This document shows, piece by piece, positions 55,101 to 62,094 of a stretch of DNA of 64,000 nucleotides. A program made the translations under genes and the position numbers. The stretch is from NCBI GenBank assembly GCA_009773355.1, contig WRPG01000004.1:1-64000 (forward strand), written 5' to 3'. The stretch is from Limisphaerales bacterium. Lineage in GTDB: Bacteria; Verrucomicrobiota; Verrucomicrobiia; Limisphaerales; SXTU01. Numbering within the stretch: the stretch's first letter is position 1; every line of letters starts with the position of its first letter. The notes below the pieces were generated by a model. The model made no database searches, was not told where the DNA came from, and saw nothing but the letters and a program-made list of their open reading frames with translations.

Positions 55101-55619
55101 GTCGGCCTCGGCTACCTGCGCCTTGGCCAGCCCATCAACACCTTGAGCGGCGGCGAAAGCCAGCGCCTCAAGCTCGCCGCGCACCTCGCCGAATCCGTAG
55201 GAGACGACGTGAGGAGTCTCACTTCAAAAACCACCGTGGACGACATCCGCGCTTGGGCCAAGGAGCGGAAAGCTCCCCCCCAGACGCCAGACGCCAGACC
55301 CCATCCCCTCCCGGAAAGTCAGAGACTCCTCACGTCGTCACCTACGCTATTCGTCTTCGACGAGCCGACGACTGGCCTGCACTTCGACGACGTGCGCGTG
55401 CTCGTCGCCGTCTTCCAGCGGCTTGTGGACGCGGGCCACACCGTCCTCGTCATCGAGCACAACCTCGATGTCATCCGCGCCGCCGACTGGCTCATTGACC
55501 TCGGCCCCGAGGCCGGCGACGCCGGCGGCGAACTCGTCATCGCCGGCACGCCGGAGCAAGTCGCCGCCTGCGAGCGGAGTCACACGGGAGCAGCGTTGCG
55601 AATGTCCAATGCCCAATAA
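52143..55619 (+). CDS. uvrA: UvrA paralogue 1 with many in-frame repeat insertions
   Basis: 1158 residues, about 200 longer than usual. NBD1: Walker A TGLSGSGKSS, TRSTVGTMTEICDHL, zinc motifs (CAPCDLDYREPSPALFSFNH, CPACKGFG, CPSCEGRRF), signature TLSGGETERVNL, Walker B YVLDEPSVGLH. NBD2: [65 protein letters not shown]. All catalytic motifs are intact. UvrA recognises DNA damage and loads UvrB. Nine stretches are translations of repeat elements: 52575, 52774, 52984, 53559, 53736, 54228, 54523, 54891 and 55197. They fall in surface or linker regions, one of them between the NBD2 signature and Walker B. uvrC is encoded 2.4 kb upstream, uvrA2 follows; uvrB is absent. Confidence 0.93.
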   Translation: MSKPSPANFIRLRGVRHNNLKGFDLDLPLGKLIVITGLSGSGKSSLAFDTLFAEGQRRYIETFSPYARQFFDRMDKPAVDSIEGIPPAIAIEQRNAVRTTRSTVGTMTEICDHLKVLWPHLATLHCRKCGKPVEKEPPQKVWEVVAADVRRLHSNAERGTQNAECLVTFDLALSEKLSLKESLSLLAKQGYQRLLVSGEVVRLEDAAPKLRSAEHCSADASEPAQAEQCSALRQVPAALTVLQDRLRLTPAIRSRFIEACEQAYHFGKGRLAVHLLPSASPPDPRPQTLDPIPHSPSPIPFSNRFHCAPCDLDYREPSPALFSFNHPVGACPACKGFGRVIGIDYELAIPDRSLSLAAGAVKPWRTGTGAESLADLAKFCKKLGVPMDVPFRDLSEAHQRWVIEGDPGYDSNDPANAWPKKWYGVKGYFRWLESKSYKMHVRVLLSRYRSYTRCPSCEGRRFQPEALLYQVPVGDDVRSLHSNAERGTQSAEQKSETPHVVSYPRLTLADFYALPVTRALEVIESLAARFPQSAIGNRQSPIHHALEEVSSRLRYLAEVGLGYLTLDRATRTLSGGETERVNLTTCLGTRLVNTLYVLDEPSVGLHPRDTARLVVILQRLRDLGNTVIVVEHEAAVMRAADQIVDLGPGHGETGGELVFQGTLTELLKHPLSLTGQYLSGRMQVETRARRPIHGEAGEKVGKRESERGSTAHSPTFSPAHFLTLTGASAHNLKNLTISIPLGRFVCLTGVSGSGKSTLVRDCLLPAIQAKLQAAAKATDHPEATGEADDSPTEAPSPITHSPSPLSLTGAERLSRAILVDQTSLGKTPRSNPAVYIGAFDHLRDLFAATELAKQRGLNSSAFSFNSAVGQCDRCRGAGFEKIEMQFLSDVFIKCPACEGRRYREHVLEVKIEAVGKVISEEVISKKSPSRARSKSPLSTQSLITNYSWSIADLLAASVDESLAFLAALPDSKPAARAAAALRVLQEVGLGYLRLGQPINTLSGGESQRLKLAAHLAESVGDDVRSLTSKTTVDDIRAWAKERKAPPQTPDARPHPLPESQRLLTSSPTLFVFDEPTTGLHFDDVRVLVAVFQRLVDAGHTVLVIEHNLDVIRAADWLIDLGPEAGDAGGELVIAGTPEQVAACERSHTGAALRMSNAQ
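52575..52637. repeat. Half element plus 7-mer array in uvrA1
   Basis: GTAGCAGCCGACGTGAGGAG then GCTC (52575-52598) matches the left arm of the palindrome at 56874, followed by GCGGAGC, GCGGAAC, GCAGAAT, GCGGAAT (52608-52635). No right arm is present. Read as [20 protein letters not shown]. Confidence 0.88.
52774..52839. repeat. GGAGCGC-edged perfect palindrome in uvrA1
   Basis: Arms 52774-52795 and 52818-52839, perfect 22-base reverse complements with the hairpin GCCGAGCATTGCTCGGC; core 22 bases. Read in frame as [20 protein letters not shown]. One arm alone recurs in uvrA2 at 57794. Confidence 0.95.
52984..53046. repeat. Nine consecutive 7-mers in uvrA1
   Basis: CCCCAGA three times, CGCTAGA, CCCAATT, CCCCATT, CCCCATC, CCCCATT, CCCTTTT: 63 bases = 21 codons, read PPDPRPQTLDPIPHSPSPIP. 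Similar words recur at 54523 and 55279. Confidence 0.93.
53559..53651. repeat. GACGTGAGGAG-type palindrome with 7-mer core in uvrA1
   Basis: Arms 53559-53582 and 53628-53651 match at 22 of 24 positions. The core contains CGCGGAA, CGCGGAA, CGCAGAG, CGCGGAA. Read in frame between VPVGDDVRSLHSNAERG and TPHVVSYPRLTLADF. Confidence 0.92.
53736..53763. repeat. CAATCGG 7-mer array in uvrA1
   Basis: CAATCGG three times and CAATCGC, read QSAIGNRQSP. The same array stands in the PSD1 gene at 20213. Confidence 0.9.
54228..54310. repeat. Inverted 8-mer element in uvrA1
   Basis: Left TGAGAAAG, TGGGAAAG, CGAGAAAG, TGAGAG; right CTCACTCT, CCCACTTT, CTCACCTG, CTCACTTT, CTCAC. An 8-nt period rather than 7. 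It stands just before the NBD2 start (LTLTGASAHNLKN), the same place as the related element at 57537 in uvrA2. Confidence 0.9.
54523..54558. repeat. 7-mer array in uvrA1
   Basis: CCCATCT, CCTATCA, CCCATTC, CCCATCC, CCTCTTT from 54524, read APSPITHSPSPLSL, in the region between NBD2 Walker A and its ATP-lid. Confidence 0.8.
54891..54980. repeat. Inverted 7-mer element (CTAATCA words) in uvrA1
   Basis: Left GTAATTAGTGAGGAAGTGAT (54891 on), right AATCACTAATCACTAATTAC (54961-54980). Read VISEEVISKKSPSRARSKSP then LSTQSLITNYS. Same words as the PSD1 element at 21652. Confidence 0.9.
55197..55345. repeat. GACGTGAGGAG-type palindrome between NBD2 signature and Walker B of uvrA1
   Basis: Arms 55197-55220 and 55322-55345 match at nearly all 24 positions. 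The core is 101 bases and includes CAGACGC, CAGACGC, CAGACCC. Read VGDDVRSLTSKTTVDDIRAW ... SQRLLTSSP, about 50 residues where UvrA proteins normally have five to ten. Confidence 0.93.
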
Positions 55620-55644
55620 CACAATGACCATTCCGCAACCCAGA

Positions 55645-55742
55645 GGAGCGCGGCCTTCAGGCCGCTTCGACGTGCGAAAACCCTTATCATCGCCATCGCC
55701 CGTTGGGCTGCGGACGTTGAAGCGGCGTGAACGCCGCGCTCC
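55645..55742. repeat. GGAGCGC-edged palindrome with compensating arm changes
   Basis: Left arm 55645-55672 with hairpin GCGGCCTTCAGGCCGC; right arm 55715-55742, in the same orientation GCGGCGTTCACGCCGC. The two inner words differ at paired positions, so each hairpin stays perfect. Core 42 bases. In the gap between uvrA1 and uvrA2. Confidence 0.93.
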
Positions 55743-55756
55743 ACCCGCCGCGCGCC

Positions 55757-55791
55757 AACCTTGAACCTGGAACCCGAAACCTTGAACGAGC
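55757..55791. repeat. 7-mer array containing the start of uvrA2
   Basis: AACCTTG, AACCTGG, AACCCGA, AACCTTG, AACGAGC. The TTG codons at 55761 and 55782 are the only plausible uvrA2 starts. Confidence 0.88.
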
Positions 55792-58703
55792 CAAACGAGA
55801 TTTCCATCCACGGCGCGCGGCATCACAACCTGAAGAACCTCTCGCTCGCCATCCCGCGCGGGAAGTTCGTGGTCGTCACGGGCGTCAGCGGCAGCGGCAA
55901 GAGCACGCTCGCCTTCGACCTCATCTTCGCCGAGGGCCAGCGGCGCTTCCTCGATGCGATGAACGCCTACGCGCGGCAGTTCGTGGAGCAGATGGCGCGA
56001 CCCGACGTGGACCTCATCACCGGCATCCCGCCCACCGTCAGCATCGAGCAGCGGAACTCGCGCGGCGGCGGCAAGTCCACCGTCGCCACGGTCACGGAGA
56101 TTCACCACTTCCTGCGCCTGCTCTTCGCCAAGCTCGGCACGCAGTTCTGCCCGCAGTGCAACGTCCCCGTCACCGGCCAGACGCGTGACGCGCTGGCGGC
56201 GAACTTGCAGAACGAACTCAAACAGCGCGGCGACCTGTTGCTGCTCGCGCCCGTGGTGAAGAATCGCAAAGGCTTCCACAGCGAAGTCGCCACCTGGGCC
56301 GCGAAGAACGGCTACGCCGAAATCCGCGCGGACGGGAGGATGTTCCGCACGGACGAACACTTCCGCCTCGACCGCTTCAAGGAGCACGATGTGGAAATCG
56401 TCGTGGGCGTGCTGGAGAAGCGGCGGAGCGCGGGCGTCCCCGCCCGCAGCGCGTCCGAACGCAAGCAGGGCTTACGCATCTCCGAAGTGTCCCCTGCGAG
56501 CGAAGCCGCTGCGGGCGGGGACGCCCGCGCTCCACAGCAGCTCGTGGACATCGCCCTCAAACTCGGCCACGGCACACTCTACGCGCTGGACAATCACCGC
56601 CAGCTCACCGTCCACAGCACCGAGCGCGCGTGCCCGACGTGCCACGCCAGCTTCGCCGCGCTCGACCCGAAGAACTTCAGCTACAACTCCGCGCAGGGCT
56701 GGTGCCCCCAATGCCGCGGCTTCGGCGAACTCTTTTACATCCCCGACGTGGAGCGCGGCGCGAACGCGGACTCGGTCGAGGAGAGCTGGTGGAGCTGGGC
56801 GCAGGAGCGGGAGGTGTGCCCGGAGTGCCACGGTGCGCGGTTGAACCCCGTGGCGCGTGCGGTGCGTCTCGTGGTAGCAGCCGACGTGAGGAGGCTCACT
56901 TCGACTTCCGCCCTCGCTGGCCGAAAGAAAAAGTCAGAGCCTCCTCACGTCGGCTGCTACGCGGACGGGGTGACGATTGACTTCTTCTCCACCGCGAACG
57001 TGGACGCCGCGCTCGCTTACTTCTCCGCGCTGAAGCTCGCCGGGCGCGATGCCGACATCGCGCGCGACATCCTGCCGGAGATTCGCGAGCGGCTGAAGTT
57101 CCTGAGCGAAGTGGGCCTCGGCTACCTCCAGCTTGGCCGTGCTGCGCCGACGCTGTCCGGCGGCGAGGCGCAGCGGATGCGCCTGGCCGCCCAACTCGGC
57201 TCGAACCTCAGCGGCGTCCTCTATGTCCTCGACGAGCCGACCATCGGCCTGCACGCGCGCGACAACGCCCTGCTGCTTGGCGCGCTCAAGCAGCTCCAGT
57301 CGCGCGGCAACTCGCTGCTCGTGGTCGAGCACGACGAGGACACGATGCGCCATGCCGACTGGGTGATTGACCTGGGCCCCGGCGCGGGCGTGAAGGGCGG
57401 CGAAGTCATTGCCAGCGGGACGTTGAAGGAGTTGCTGCGGCACAAGGAGAGCATCACCGGCCAGCAACTCCGCGCGCAGGAGGGGAAAAAGTATCCGAGC
57501 CGGGGCGAACGGCGAGCAGTGGCAGGCCGAAACGGAGCAGGTGAGAAAGTGGGAAGGCGGGAAAGTGAGAAGCAGGCCGGGCGCGGGCGAGCCACAGGCT
57601 CACTTTCTCACTCTCACACTTTCCCACCCGCTCACTGTCTCACTCTCGCCAACGCTTCCACCCACAACCTCAAAGACCTCACCGTCCGCTTCCCGCTGAA
57701 CCGGTTCGTGGTCATCACCGGCGTGAGCGGCAGCGGCAAGAGCACGTTGATTCGCGAGTGCTTGTTGCCTGCCGTGCAAACCGCGCTCGCCAAGCCGAGC
57801 AATGCTCGGCGCTCCGCCCCAGACGCCAGACGCCAGACCTCATCCGCTCCCCGTCTCGCCGGCCACGAGTCCCTCTCCGCTGTTTACGAGGTTGACCAGT
57901 CGCCCATCGGCCGCACGCCGCGCAGCACGCCCGCGACTTACGTGGGCTTTTTCGATGACATCCGCGCGCTGTTCGCGCAGGTGCCGGAGGCGCGGATGCG
58001 CGGCTACGGGCCGGGGCGCTTCAGCTTCAACAGCCCGGCGGGCCGCTGTCCCGGCTGCGACGGCGCAGGCGAGGTGAAATTAGAAATGAACTTTCTCCCG
58101 CCCGCCTACGTGCGCTGTGAGGTCTGCAACGGCCTGCGCTTCAATCCCGAGACGCTTGATGTGCTCTTCAACGGCAAGAACATCGCGCAGGTGCTCGACC
58201 TCAGCGTGGCCGAGGCGCTGGAGTTCTTCGCCGCGCAGAAGCGCATCCGCCGTCCGCTGGAGGCTCTCCGCGACACCGGCCTCGACTACCTCAAGCTCGG
58301 CCAGACCAGCCCGACATTGAGCGGCGGCGAGGCGCAGCGCGTGAAGCTCGTGACGCACTTGCTCGGCGGGTTGAAGGATGCGTCCGCTGACAAGCTGCCT
58401 GACCCGCGATTTCAAACCCGAAACGCCAAGCTCTTCATCCTCGAAGAACCAACCATCGGCCTGCACATGAGTGACGTGCAGCGGCTGGTGGCTGTGCTGC
58501 AGCGCCTCGTGGACGCCGGCCACAGCGTCATCGTCATCGAGCACAACCTTGACCTCATCGCCGAGGCGGACTGGGTGATTGACCTCGGCCCGGAGGCGGG
58601 CGACGCGGGCGGAGGGCTGGTGGCCGAGGGGACTCCGGAGGAAGTGGCGCGTTGCGAGCGGTCGCACACGGGCCGGTTTCTCAGCGGGCTGGTCGGACGC
58701 TGA
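55761..58703 (+). CDS. UvrA paralogue 2
   Basis: 980 residues from TTG 55761 (or TTG 55782); no ATG precedes the conserved [19 protein letters not shown]1: [30 protein letters not shown], zinc motifs [28 protein letters not shown] and [37 protein letters not shown]2: [53 protein letters not shown] and [11 protein letters not shown], where the Walker B Asp is Glu. Diverged from UvrA1 and probably a UvrA2-like protein used in damage tolerance or drug resistance. It contains repeat insertions at 56425, 56874, 57537 and 57794. uvrA1 lies 141 bases upstream on the same strand. Confidence 0.9.
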   Translation: MNLEPETLNEPNEISIHGARHHNLKNLSLAIPRGKFVVVTGVSGSGKSTLAFDLIFAEGQRRFLDAMNAYARQFVEQMARPDVDLITGIPPTVSIEQRNSRGGGKSTVATVTEIHHFLRLLFAKLGTQFCPQCNVPVTGQTRDALAANLQNELKQRGDLLLLAPVVKNRKGFHSEVATWAAKNGYAEIRADGRMFRTDEHFRLDRFKEHDVEIVVGVLEKRRSAGVPARSASERKQGLRISEVSPASEAAAGGDARAPQQLVDIALKLGHGTLYALDNHRQLTVHSTERACPTCHASFAALDPKNFSYNSAQGWCPQCRGFGELFYIPDVERGANADSVEESWWSWAQEREVCPECHGARLNPVARAVRLVVAADVRRLTSTSALAGRKKKSEPPHVGCYADGVTIDFFSTANVDAALAYFSALKLAGRDADIARDILPEIRERLKFLSEVGLGYLQLGRAAPTLSGGEAQRMRLAAQLGSNLSGVLYVLDEPTIGLHARDNALLLGALKQLQSRGNSLLVVEHDEDTMRHADWVIDLGPGAGVKGGEVIASGTLKELLRHKESITGQQLRAQEGKKYPSRGERRAVAGRNGAGEKVGRRESEKQAGRGRATGSLSHSHTFPPAHCLTLANASTHNLKDLTVRFPLNRFVVITGVSGSGKSTLIRECLLPAVQTALAKPSNARRSAPDARRQTSSAPRLAGHESLSAVYEVDQSPIGRTPRSTPATYVGFFDDIRALFAQVPEARMRGYGPGRFSFNSPAGRCPGCDGAGEVKLEMNFLPPAYVRCEVCNGLRFNPETLDVLFNGKNIAQVLDLSVAEALEFFAAQKRIRRPLEALRDTGLDYLKLGQTSPTLSGGEAQRVKLVTHLLGGLKDASADKLPDPRFQTRNAKLFILEEPTIGLHMSDVQRLVAVLQRLVDAGHSVIVIEHNLDLIAEADWVIDLGPEAGDAGGGLVAEGTPEEVARCERSHTGRFLSGLVGR
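56425..56533. repeat. GGAGCGC-edged perfect palindrome in uvrA2
   Basis: Arms 56425-56451 and 56507-56533, perfect 27-base reverse complements containing GCGGGCGTCCCCGCCCGC; core 55 bases. Read in frame as [20 protein letters not shown] ... [12 protein letters not shown]. Confidence 0.95.
56874..56960. repeat. GACGTGAGGAG-type perfect palindrome in uvrA2
   Basis: Arms 56874-56897 and 56937-56960, perfect 24-base reverse complements (GTAGCAGCCGACGTGAGGAG plus GCTC). Core 39 bases. Read [20 protein letters not shown] ... [10 protein letters not shown] after the zinc motif. Confidence 0.95.
57537..57648. repeat. Inverted 8-mer element in uvrA2
   Basis: Left TGAGAAAG, TGGGAAGG, CGGGAAAG, TGAGAAGC; right CTCACTTT, CTCACTCT, CACACTTT, CCCACCCG, CTCACTGT, CTCACTCT. 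Placed directly before the NBD2 start, as in uvrA1. Confidence 0.9.
57794..57842. repeat. Single arm plus 7-mers in uvrA2
   Basis: 57794-57815 equals the right arm of the uvrA1 palindrome at 52818 (GCCGAGCAATGCTCGGCGCT plus CC). It is followed by CAGACGC, CAGACGC, CAGACC. Read [20 protein letters not shown] after NBD2 Walker A. Confidence 0.9.
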
Positions 58704-58710
58704 GAGAACA

Positions 58711-58792
58711 AGTATTCAGTGTTCAGTCATCAGTATTCAGTGGGCGGCCCGGACGGTCTCTGACTGAATACTGAAAACTGCTTACTGAACAC
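58711..58792. repeat. Inverted 7-mer element (ATTCAGT words)
   Basis: Left ATTCAGT, GTTCAGT, CATCAGT, ATTCAGT; right ACTGAAT, ACTGAAA, ACTGCTT, ACTGAAC. Same family as 3152-3212. It lies between uvrA2 and Uma2 and ends six bases before the Uma2 start. Confidence 0.93.
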
Positions 58793-58797
58793 CGTCC

Positions 58798-59301
58798 TTG
58801 AGCCTCGACTACGAAGAAATCATCGAAGGCGTGTCCGTCCTGCGTCGCGCGTCGGCGGGTCGGCACGAGGAGGTTTGCGAGGCGCTGCACGCGGCATTTG
58901 CCGCCGCGCTTGCGGGTGTCGCCGTTGCGCGACTGCTGGAGCCGCGTTCCATCGTCCAGCTTTCGCCCGGCTCGCTGCTGCGGCCTGACCTCGCGCTCGT
59001 CACCGCCGCGACGGGCAAGCTCTGGCTTGCCGCCGAGGTGGTGAGTTCCACCGACCATCGCTGGGACACAGTGACCAAGAAGGAGCTTTACGAGAGCTTT
59101 GCCGTGCCCCGGCTCTGGATGGTGGACCCGCGCTACGACAACGTGGAGGTCTATCACGGCAGCCCGCACGGCCTCGCGCTCCAGCACATCTACGCCGGGC
59201 GCGAGGTGCTCGCAGAGAAGCTGCTGCCGGCCTTGCAGGTGACCGTGGCGGAGTTGTTCGCCGCCGGCGGCAAGGCCGGCGCAAAAGATTTATCGGAATA
59301 A
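58798..59301 (+). CDS. Uma2 family (DUF820) putative endonuclease
   Basis: 167 residues from TTG 58798 (MSLDYEEIIEGVSVLRR); no ATG lies between the repeat element and the conserved region. Pattern: RHEEVCEALHAAFAAAL, LLRPDLALVTAATGKLWLAA (Asp), EVVSSTDHRWDTVTKKELYE (Glu/Lys), FAVPRLWMVDPRYDNVEVYH. Shorter at the N-terminus than the copy at 23086, so the repeat insertion may have replaced the original start. Function of the family is unsettled. Confidence 0.82.
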   Translation: MSLDYEEIIEGVSVLRRASAGRHEEVCEALHAAFAAALAGVAVARLLEPRSIVQLSPGSLLRPDLALVTAATGKLWLAAEVVSSTDHRWDTVTKKELYESFAVPRLWMVDPRYDNVEVYHGSPHGLALQHIYAGREVLAEKLLPALQVTVAELFAAGGKAGAKDLSE

Positions 59302-59466
59302 CTGTTGTATTCGCGGGGGAAACCGTCAGGGTGCGCCCGCACTTAGATTGCTCGTAGTTTTAGCTAGGCATGGTGAATCGTCAGGTGAACGTGGTTCGGT
59401 GATGATTTGAAACCCGGTGTTCGGGAACAGTCGGCGAAGCAGGAGTGGTTTTAGTCATCACAACAA

Positions 59467-59790
59467 ATGAACAACAAACTGTTTGTAGGAAATCTTTCCT
59501 TCAACACCACCGAGAATGACCTCCAGGACACGTTTGCCGCCCACGGCACGGTCATGGAAGTCAACCTGATGATGGATCGCATGACCGGCAAGTCCCGCGG
59601 TTTCGCCTTCGTCACCATGGATTCCGACCAGTCCGCCCAGGCGGCCATCGCCGGTCTCCACGGCAAGAACATGGGCGGTCGTGACCTCACCGTGAACGTC
59701 GCTCGTCCCCGCGAGGAGCGTCCCCGTGGTGGTGGCGGCGGCGGCGGCTACGGTGGTGGTGGTGGCGAGCGCCGCGAGCGCCGCTACTAA
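59467..59790 (+). CDS. RRM-type RNA-binding protein with glycine-rich tail
   Basis: 107 residues. Single RRM: RNP2 [23 protein letters not shown]1 [20 protein letters not shown], then [20 protein letters not shown] and a Gly/Arg tail. This is the small bacterial RRM family of cyanobacteria, Verrucomicrobia and others, often cold-induced, binding single-stranded RNA. The gene has a 165-base leader (59302-59466) after Uma2 that contains GTGCGCCCGCAC at 59330 and no gene; a regulated 5' leader is possible. A strong terminator follows. Confidence 0.94.
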   Translation: MNNKLFVGNLSFNTTENDLQDTFAAHGTVMEVNLMMDRMTGKSRGFAFVTMDSDQSAQAAIAGLHGKNMGGRDLTVNVARPREERPRGGGGGGGYGGGGGERRERRY

Positions 59791-59811
59791 TCGGCCAGTT
59801 GGATTTCGCAG

Positions 59812-59850
59812 GGTGCGGGAGGCCGCGAGGCTTCCCGCACCTTTTTCCTT
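59812..59850 (+). terminator. Rho-independent terminator after the RRM gene
   Basis: GGTGCGGGAGGC and GCTTCCCGCACC form a 12-position stem (one G-T pair) with a small CGCGAG loop, followed by TTTTTCCTTTT. The best canonical terminator in the window. It separates the RRM gene from infA. Confidence 0.88.
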
Positions 59851-59893
59851 TTCCACCGCGCGGACCGCACTCAACCCATTTCAATCCTTTCCC

Positions 59894-60106
59894 ATGGAAG
59901 AACCCATCGTGGTCGAAGGCCACATCACCATCGTCCTGCCTGGCACGATGTTCCGGGTGAAGCTGGACAACCAGCACGAGGTGCTCGCCCACATCTGCGG
60001 CAAGATGCGCAAGCGCTTCGTCCGCCTGACCGCCGGTGACCGCGTGAAGATGGAGATGTCGCCCTACGACCTCTCGAAGGCGCGCATCGTCTATCGCCTG
60101 CGCTGA
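59894..60106 (+). CDS. infA: Translation initiation factor IF-1
   Basis: 70 residues from ATG 59894 ([20 protein letters not shown]). OB-fold of IF-1: [51 protein letters not shown]. The usual length is 71-72. Binds the 30S A site during initiation. It stands alone rather than next to ribosomal protein genes; the RRM gene with its terminator is upstream. Confidence 0.96.
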   Translation: MEEPIVVEGHITIVLPGTMFRVKLDNQHEVLAHICGKMRKRFVRLTAGDRVKMEMSPYDLSKARIVYRLR

Positions 60107-60157
60107 GGCGCGGTCATTCTCCTTGAGCCGAAGCCTCGCGTGGCCTACACCGGGGCC

Positions 60158-60970
60158 ATGCGCCTGCTGAATTTCGTCCGTCTGTCGGTCCTTCTCTCCT
60201 CGCTGTCGCTCTGCGCTGGCGTTTCCGCCGCCGAGCCAATCAAGCTCCCCGCGAAGGAAAGGCTCCATCTCTACCTCCTCATCGGCCAGTCGAACATGGC
60301 CGGTCGCGGCGTGGTGGAGGAGCAGGACAAGATCCCGCCTCCGCGCGTGCTCAAGTTCACGAAGGAGAACGCCTGGGCGCCCGCCATTCCCCCGCTGCAC
60401 TTCGACAAGCCCGCCATCGCGGGCGTCGGCCTCGGCTCCAGCTTTGGGCGCGCGATGGCGGAGGCGAACCCGGACGCAACCATCGGCCTCATTCCCTGCG
60501 CGGTTGGCGGCACGCCGCTCTCGCGCTGGAGCAAGGGTGGCGACCTCTACGCGCAGGCGCTCGAACGGGCGAAGCTCGCGCTCAAGGACGGCACGCTGAA
60601 AGGCATTCTCTGGCATCAGGGCGAGGCCGACTCCGGCAACGAGCAGCTCGCGAAATCCTACGGCGAACGGCTGGCAAAGATGGTGAAAGATCTCCGTGCC
60701 GACCTCGGCGCGGGGGAAGTCCCCTTCGTCGCGGGCAAGCTCGGCGAGTTCCTCAAGCGTGAGGACAAGGACGGCAAGCCCTCGCTCTGGCCGAAAGTCA
60801 ACGAGCAGATCGGCGCGATCTCGAAGTCGGTTCCCAACACCGCCGCCGTGGAGTCCGCCGGCCTGATGCCCAAGAGCGATGTTGTCCACTTCGACACGCC
60901 GTCCCTGCGCGAGTTCGGCCAGCGCTACGCCGAGGCGATGAGGAAGTTGCAGGCGGGCAAGGCTCGCTGA
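60158..60970 (+). CDS. Secreted SASA-domain esterase (sialate O-acetylesterase-like, CE6 type)
   Basis: 270 residues from ATG 60158 (MRLLNFVRLSVLLSSLSLCA), signal peptide ending VSAAE; GTG 60140 is also in frame. SASA/DUF303 motifs: LYLLIGQSNMAGRGVV with the nucleophile Ser, IPCAVGGTPLSRWS, LWHQGEADSGNEQL, VVHFDTPSLREFGQRYAEAM with His. Removes acetyl groups from sialic acids, xylan or other polysaccharides in the periplasm. Followed by another secreted hydrolase 61 bases later. Confidence 0.9.
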   Translation: MRLLNFVRLSVLLSSLSLCAGVSAAEPIKLPAKERLHLYLLIGQSNMAGRGVVEEQDKIPPPRVLKFTKENAWAPAIPPLHFDKPAIAGVGLGSSFGRAMAEANPDATIGLIPCAVGGTPLSRWSKGGDLYAQALERAKLALKDGTLKGILWHQGEADSGNEQLAKSYGERLAKMVKDLRADLGAGEVPFVAGKLGEFLKREDKDGKPSLWPKVNEQIGAISKSVPNTAAVESAGLMPKSDVVHFDTPSLREFGQRYAEAMRKLQAGKAR

Positions 60971-61031
60971 CCTCGTCGCGCGGGCGCAGCTTCGGTTTGA
61001 CACTGCTTCGCCGTGGCCCGACAACGAGGCC

Positions 61032-62078
61032 ATGAAGCCCTTCAGCCTGTTTGCCGCAGCCTGGTTACTACCGTTGACCCTCGCCGCCAGCGAGCCATCG
61101 CGCACTTACGAGAACAAGCTCGTCCGCCTTCAGGACCCGCCGCCGCTGCTGGCCGACCACCCGGAGTTCATCGCGCCGGTGAGGGAGCTGGTGCGCTACG
61201 AGGCTCCGACGCTGGTGGACGACGCATCCGCCGACCTGCTCGTGCGCGCGTGGCGCTTCTCCTACAACGCGCGCGGCATCATCGAGGTGCCCAACCGTCT
61301 GCGCGCCGCCGACACCGCCATCATCTTCGTGCATCCGTGGGGCATTGACGACGGGCAGGGCTGGCGCACGCCGGAGCCGGCGGGCGTGGCGGACTTCTGC
61401 ACGCTGGAGAAGAACCAGCTCGCCGCCCGCCACACGCGCGAGGTCATCGTGCCGTTCATCAAGTCGCTGCGCGGCAAGGTGAAGCTCGTCATGCACTCGC
61501 TGCCGGGGAGTGAAGACACCATCCGCCGCAAGCTCTACCGCTCGTTCACGCGCACGCCGTCCGCCGCCGAGCGGGCCGAGGGCGCGAAGGAGCTGGACGC
61601 GAAGCTGAACGCCTTCAATTACCGGGGCGAACCGCTGCCCGCACAGCTCAAGGTCTCTTCGGGCAAGGCGGTCGTTGACTACTTCAAGCAGTTCCCCGGC
61701 CTCGATGCCGGGGCGCGCTACAACGGCGAGGGCTTCTGGAGCCTGCCCATCCCCGTCACGCGCGATGCTGATGCGCAGCCGGACGACGTGGTGATTTACG
61801 ATTCGGCCGGCTACGAGCCGCTGAAGAAGTTTCTCGCGGACAGCGGCGTCCGCCATGTGCTCCTCGTCGGCTACGCGACCGACATGTGCTACTGCCGCAC
61901 CACGGCGGGCTACGAGAACCTGCGCAAGGACTTCAACGTCTTCCTCGTCGGCGACGCGACGCTCGCGACCTTCCCGGCCAACGACTCCCCGCGCCACGCG
62001 ACCAACGCCCACATCAGCTACGCCGCGCTCAACAACCTCGTGACGCAGGTGAGCTGGGTGAAGCTGGTAAAACCCTGA
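61032..62078 (+). CDS. Secreted isochorismatase-like cysteine hydrolase
   Basis: 348 residues with signal peptide (MKPFSLFAAAWLLPLTLAAS). The C-terminal part reads VLLVGYATDMCYCRTTAGYE and NVFLVGDATLATFPA, the nucleophile-Cys block of the isochorismatase-like family; an earlier strand AADTAIIFVHPWGIDDGQGW stands where the family normally has the catalytic Asp in a D-x-Q-N/V-D-F motif, so the acid residue is shifted or changed. A larger N-terminal region than typical members (about 180-220 residues). Substrate unknown. Confidence 0.75.
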   Translation: MKPFSLFAAAWLLPLTLAASEPSRTYENKLVRLQDPPPLLADHPEFIAPVRELVRYEAPTLVDDASADLLVRAWRFSYNARGIIEVPNRLRAADTAIIFVHPWGIDDGQGWRTPEPAGVADFCTLEKNQLAARHTREVIVPFIKSLRGKVKLVMHSLPGSEDTIRRKLYRSFTRTPSAAERAEGAKELDAKLNAFNYRGEPLPAQLKVSSGKAVVDYFKQFPGLDAGARYNGEGFWSLPIPVTRDADAQPDDVVIYDSAGYEPLKKFLADSGVRHVLLVGYATDMCYCRTTAGYENLRKDFNVFLVGDATLATFPANDSPRHATNAHISYAALNNLVTQVSWVKLVKP

Positions 62079-62094
62079 ACCCCATGCCGGCGGC

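Noticed and set aside
59302-59466. Leader of the RRM gene considered as a riboswitch or cold-shock thermometer
   Set aside because: A long leader is present, but no known aptamer pattern or conserved cold-shock box could be recognised by eye.
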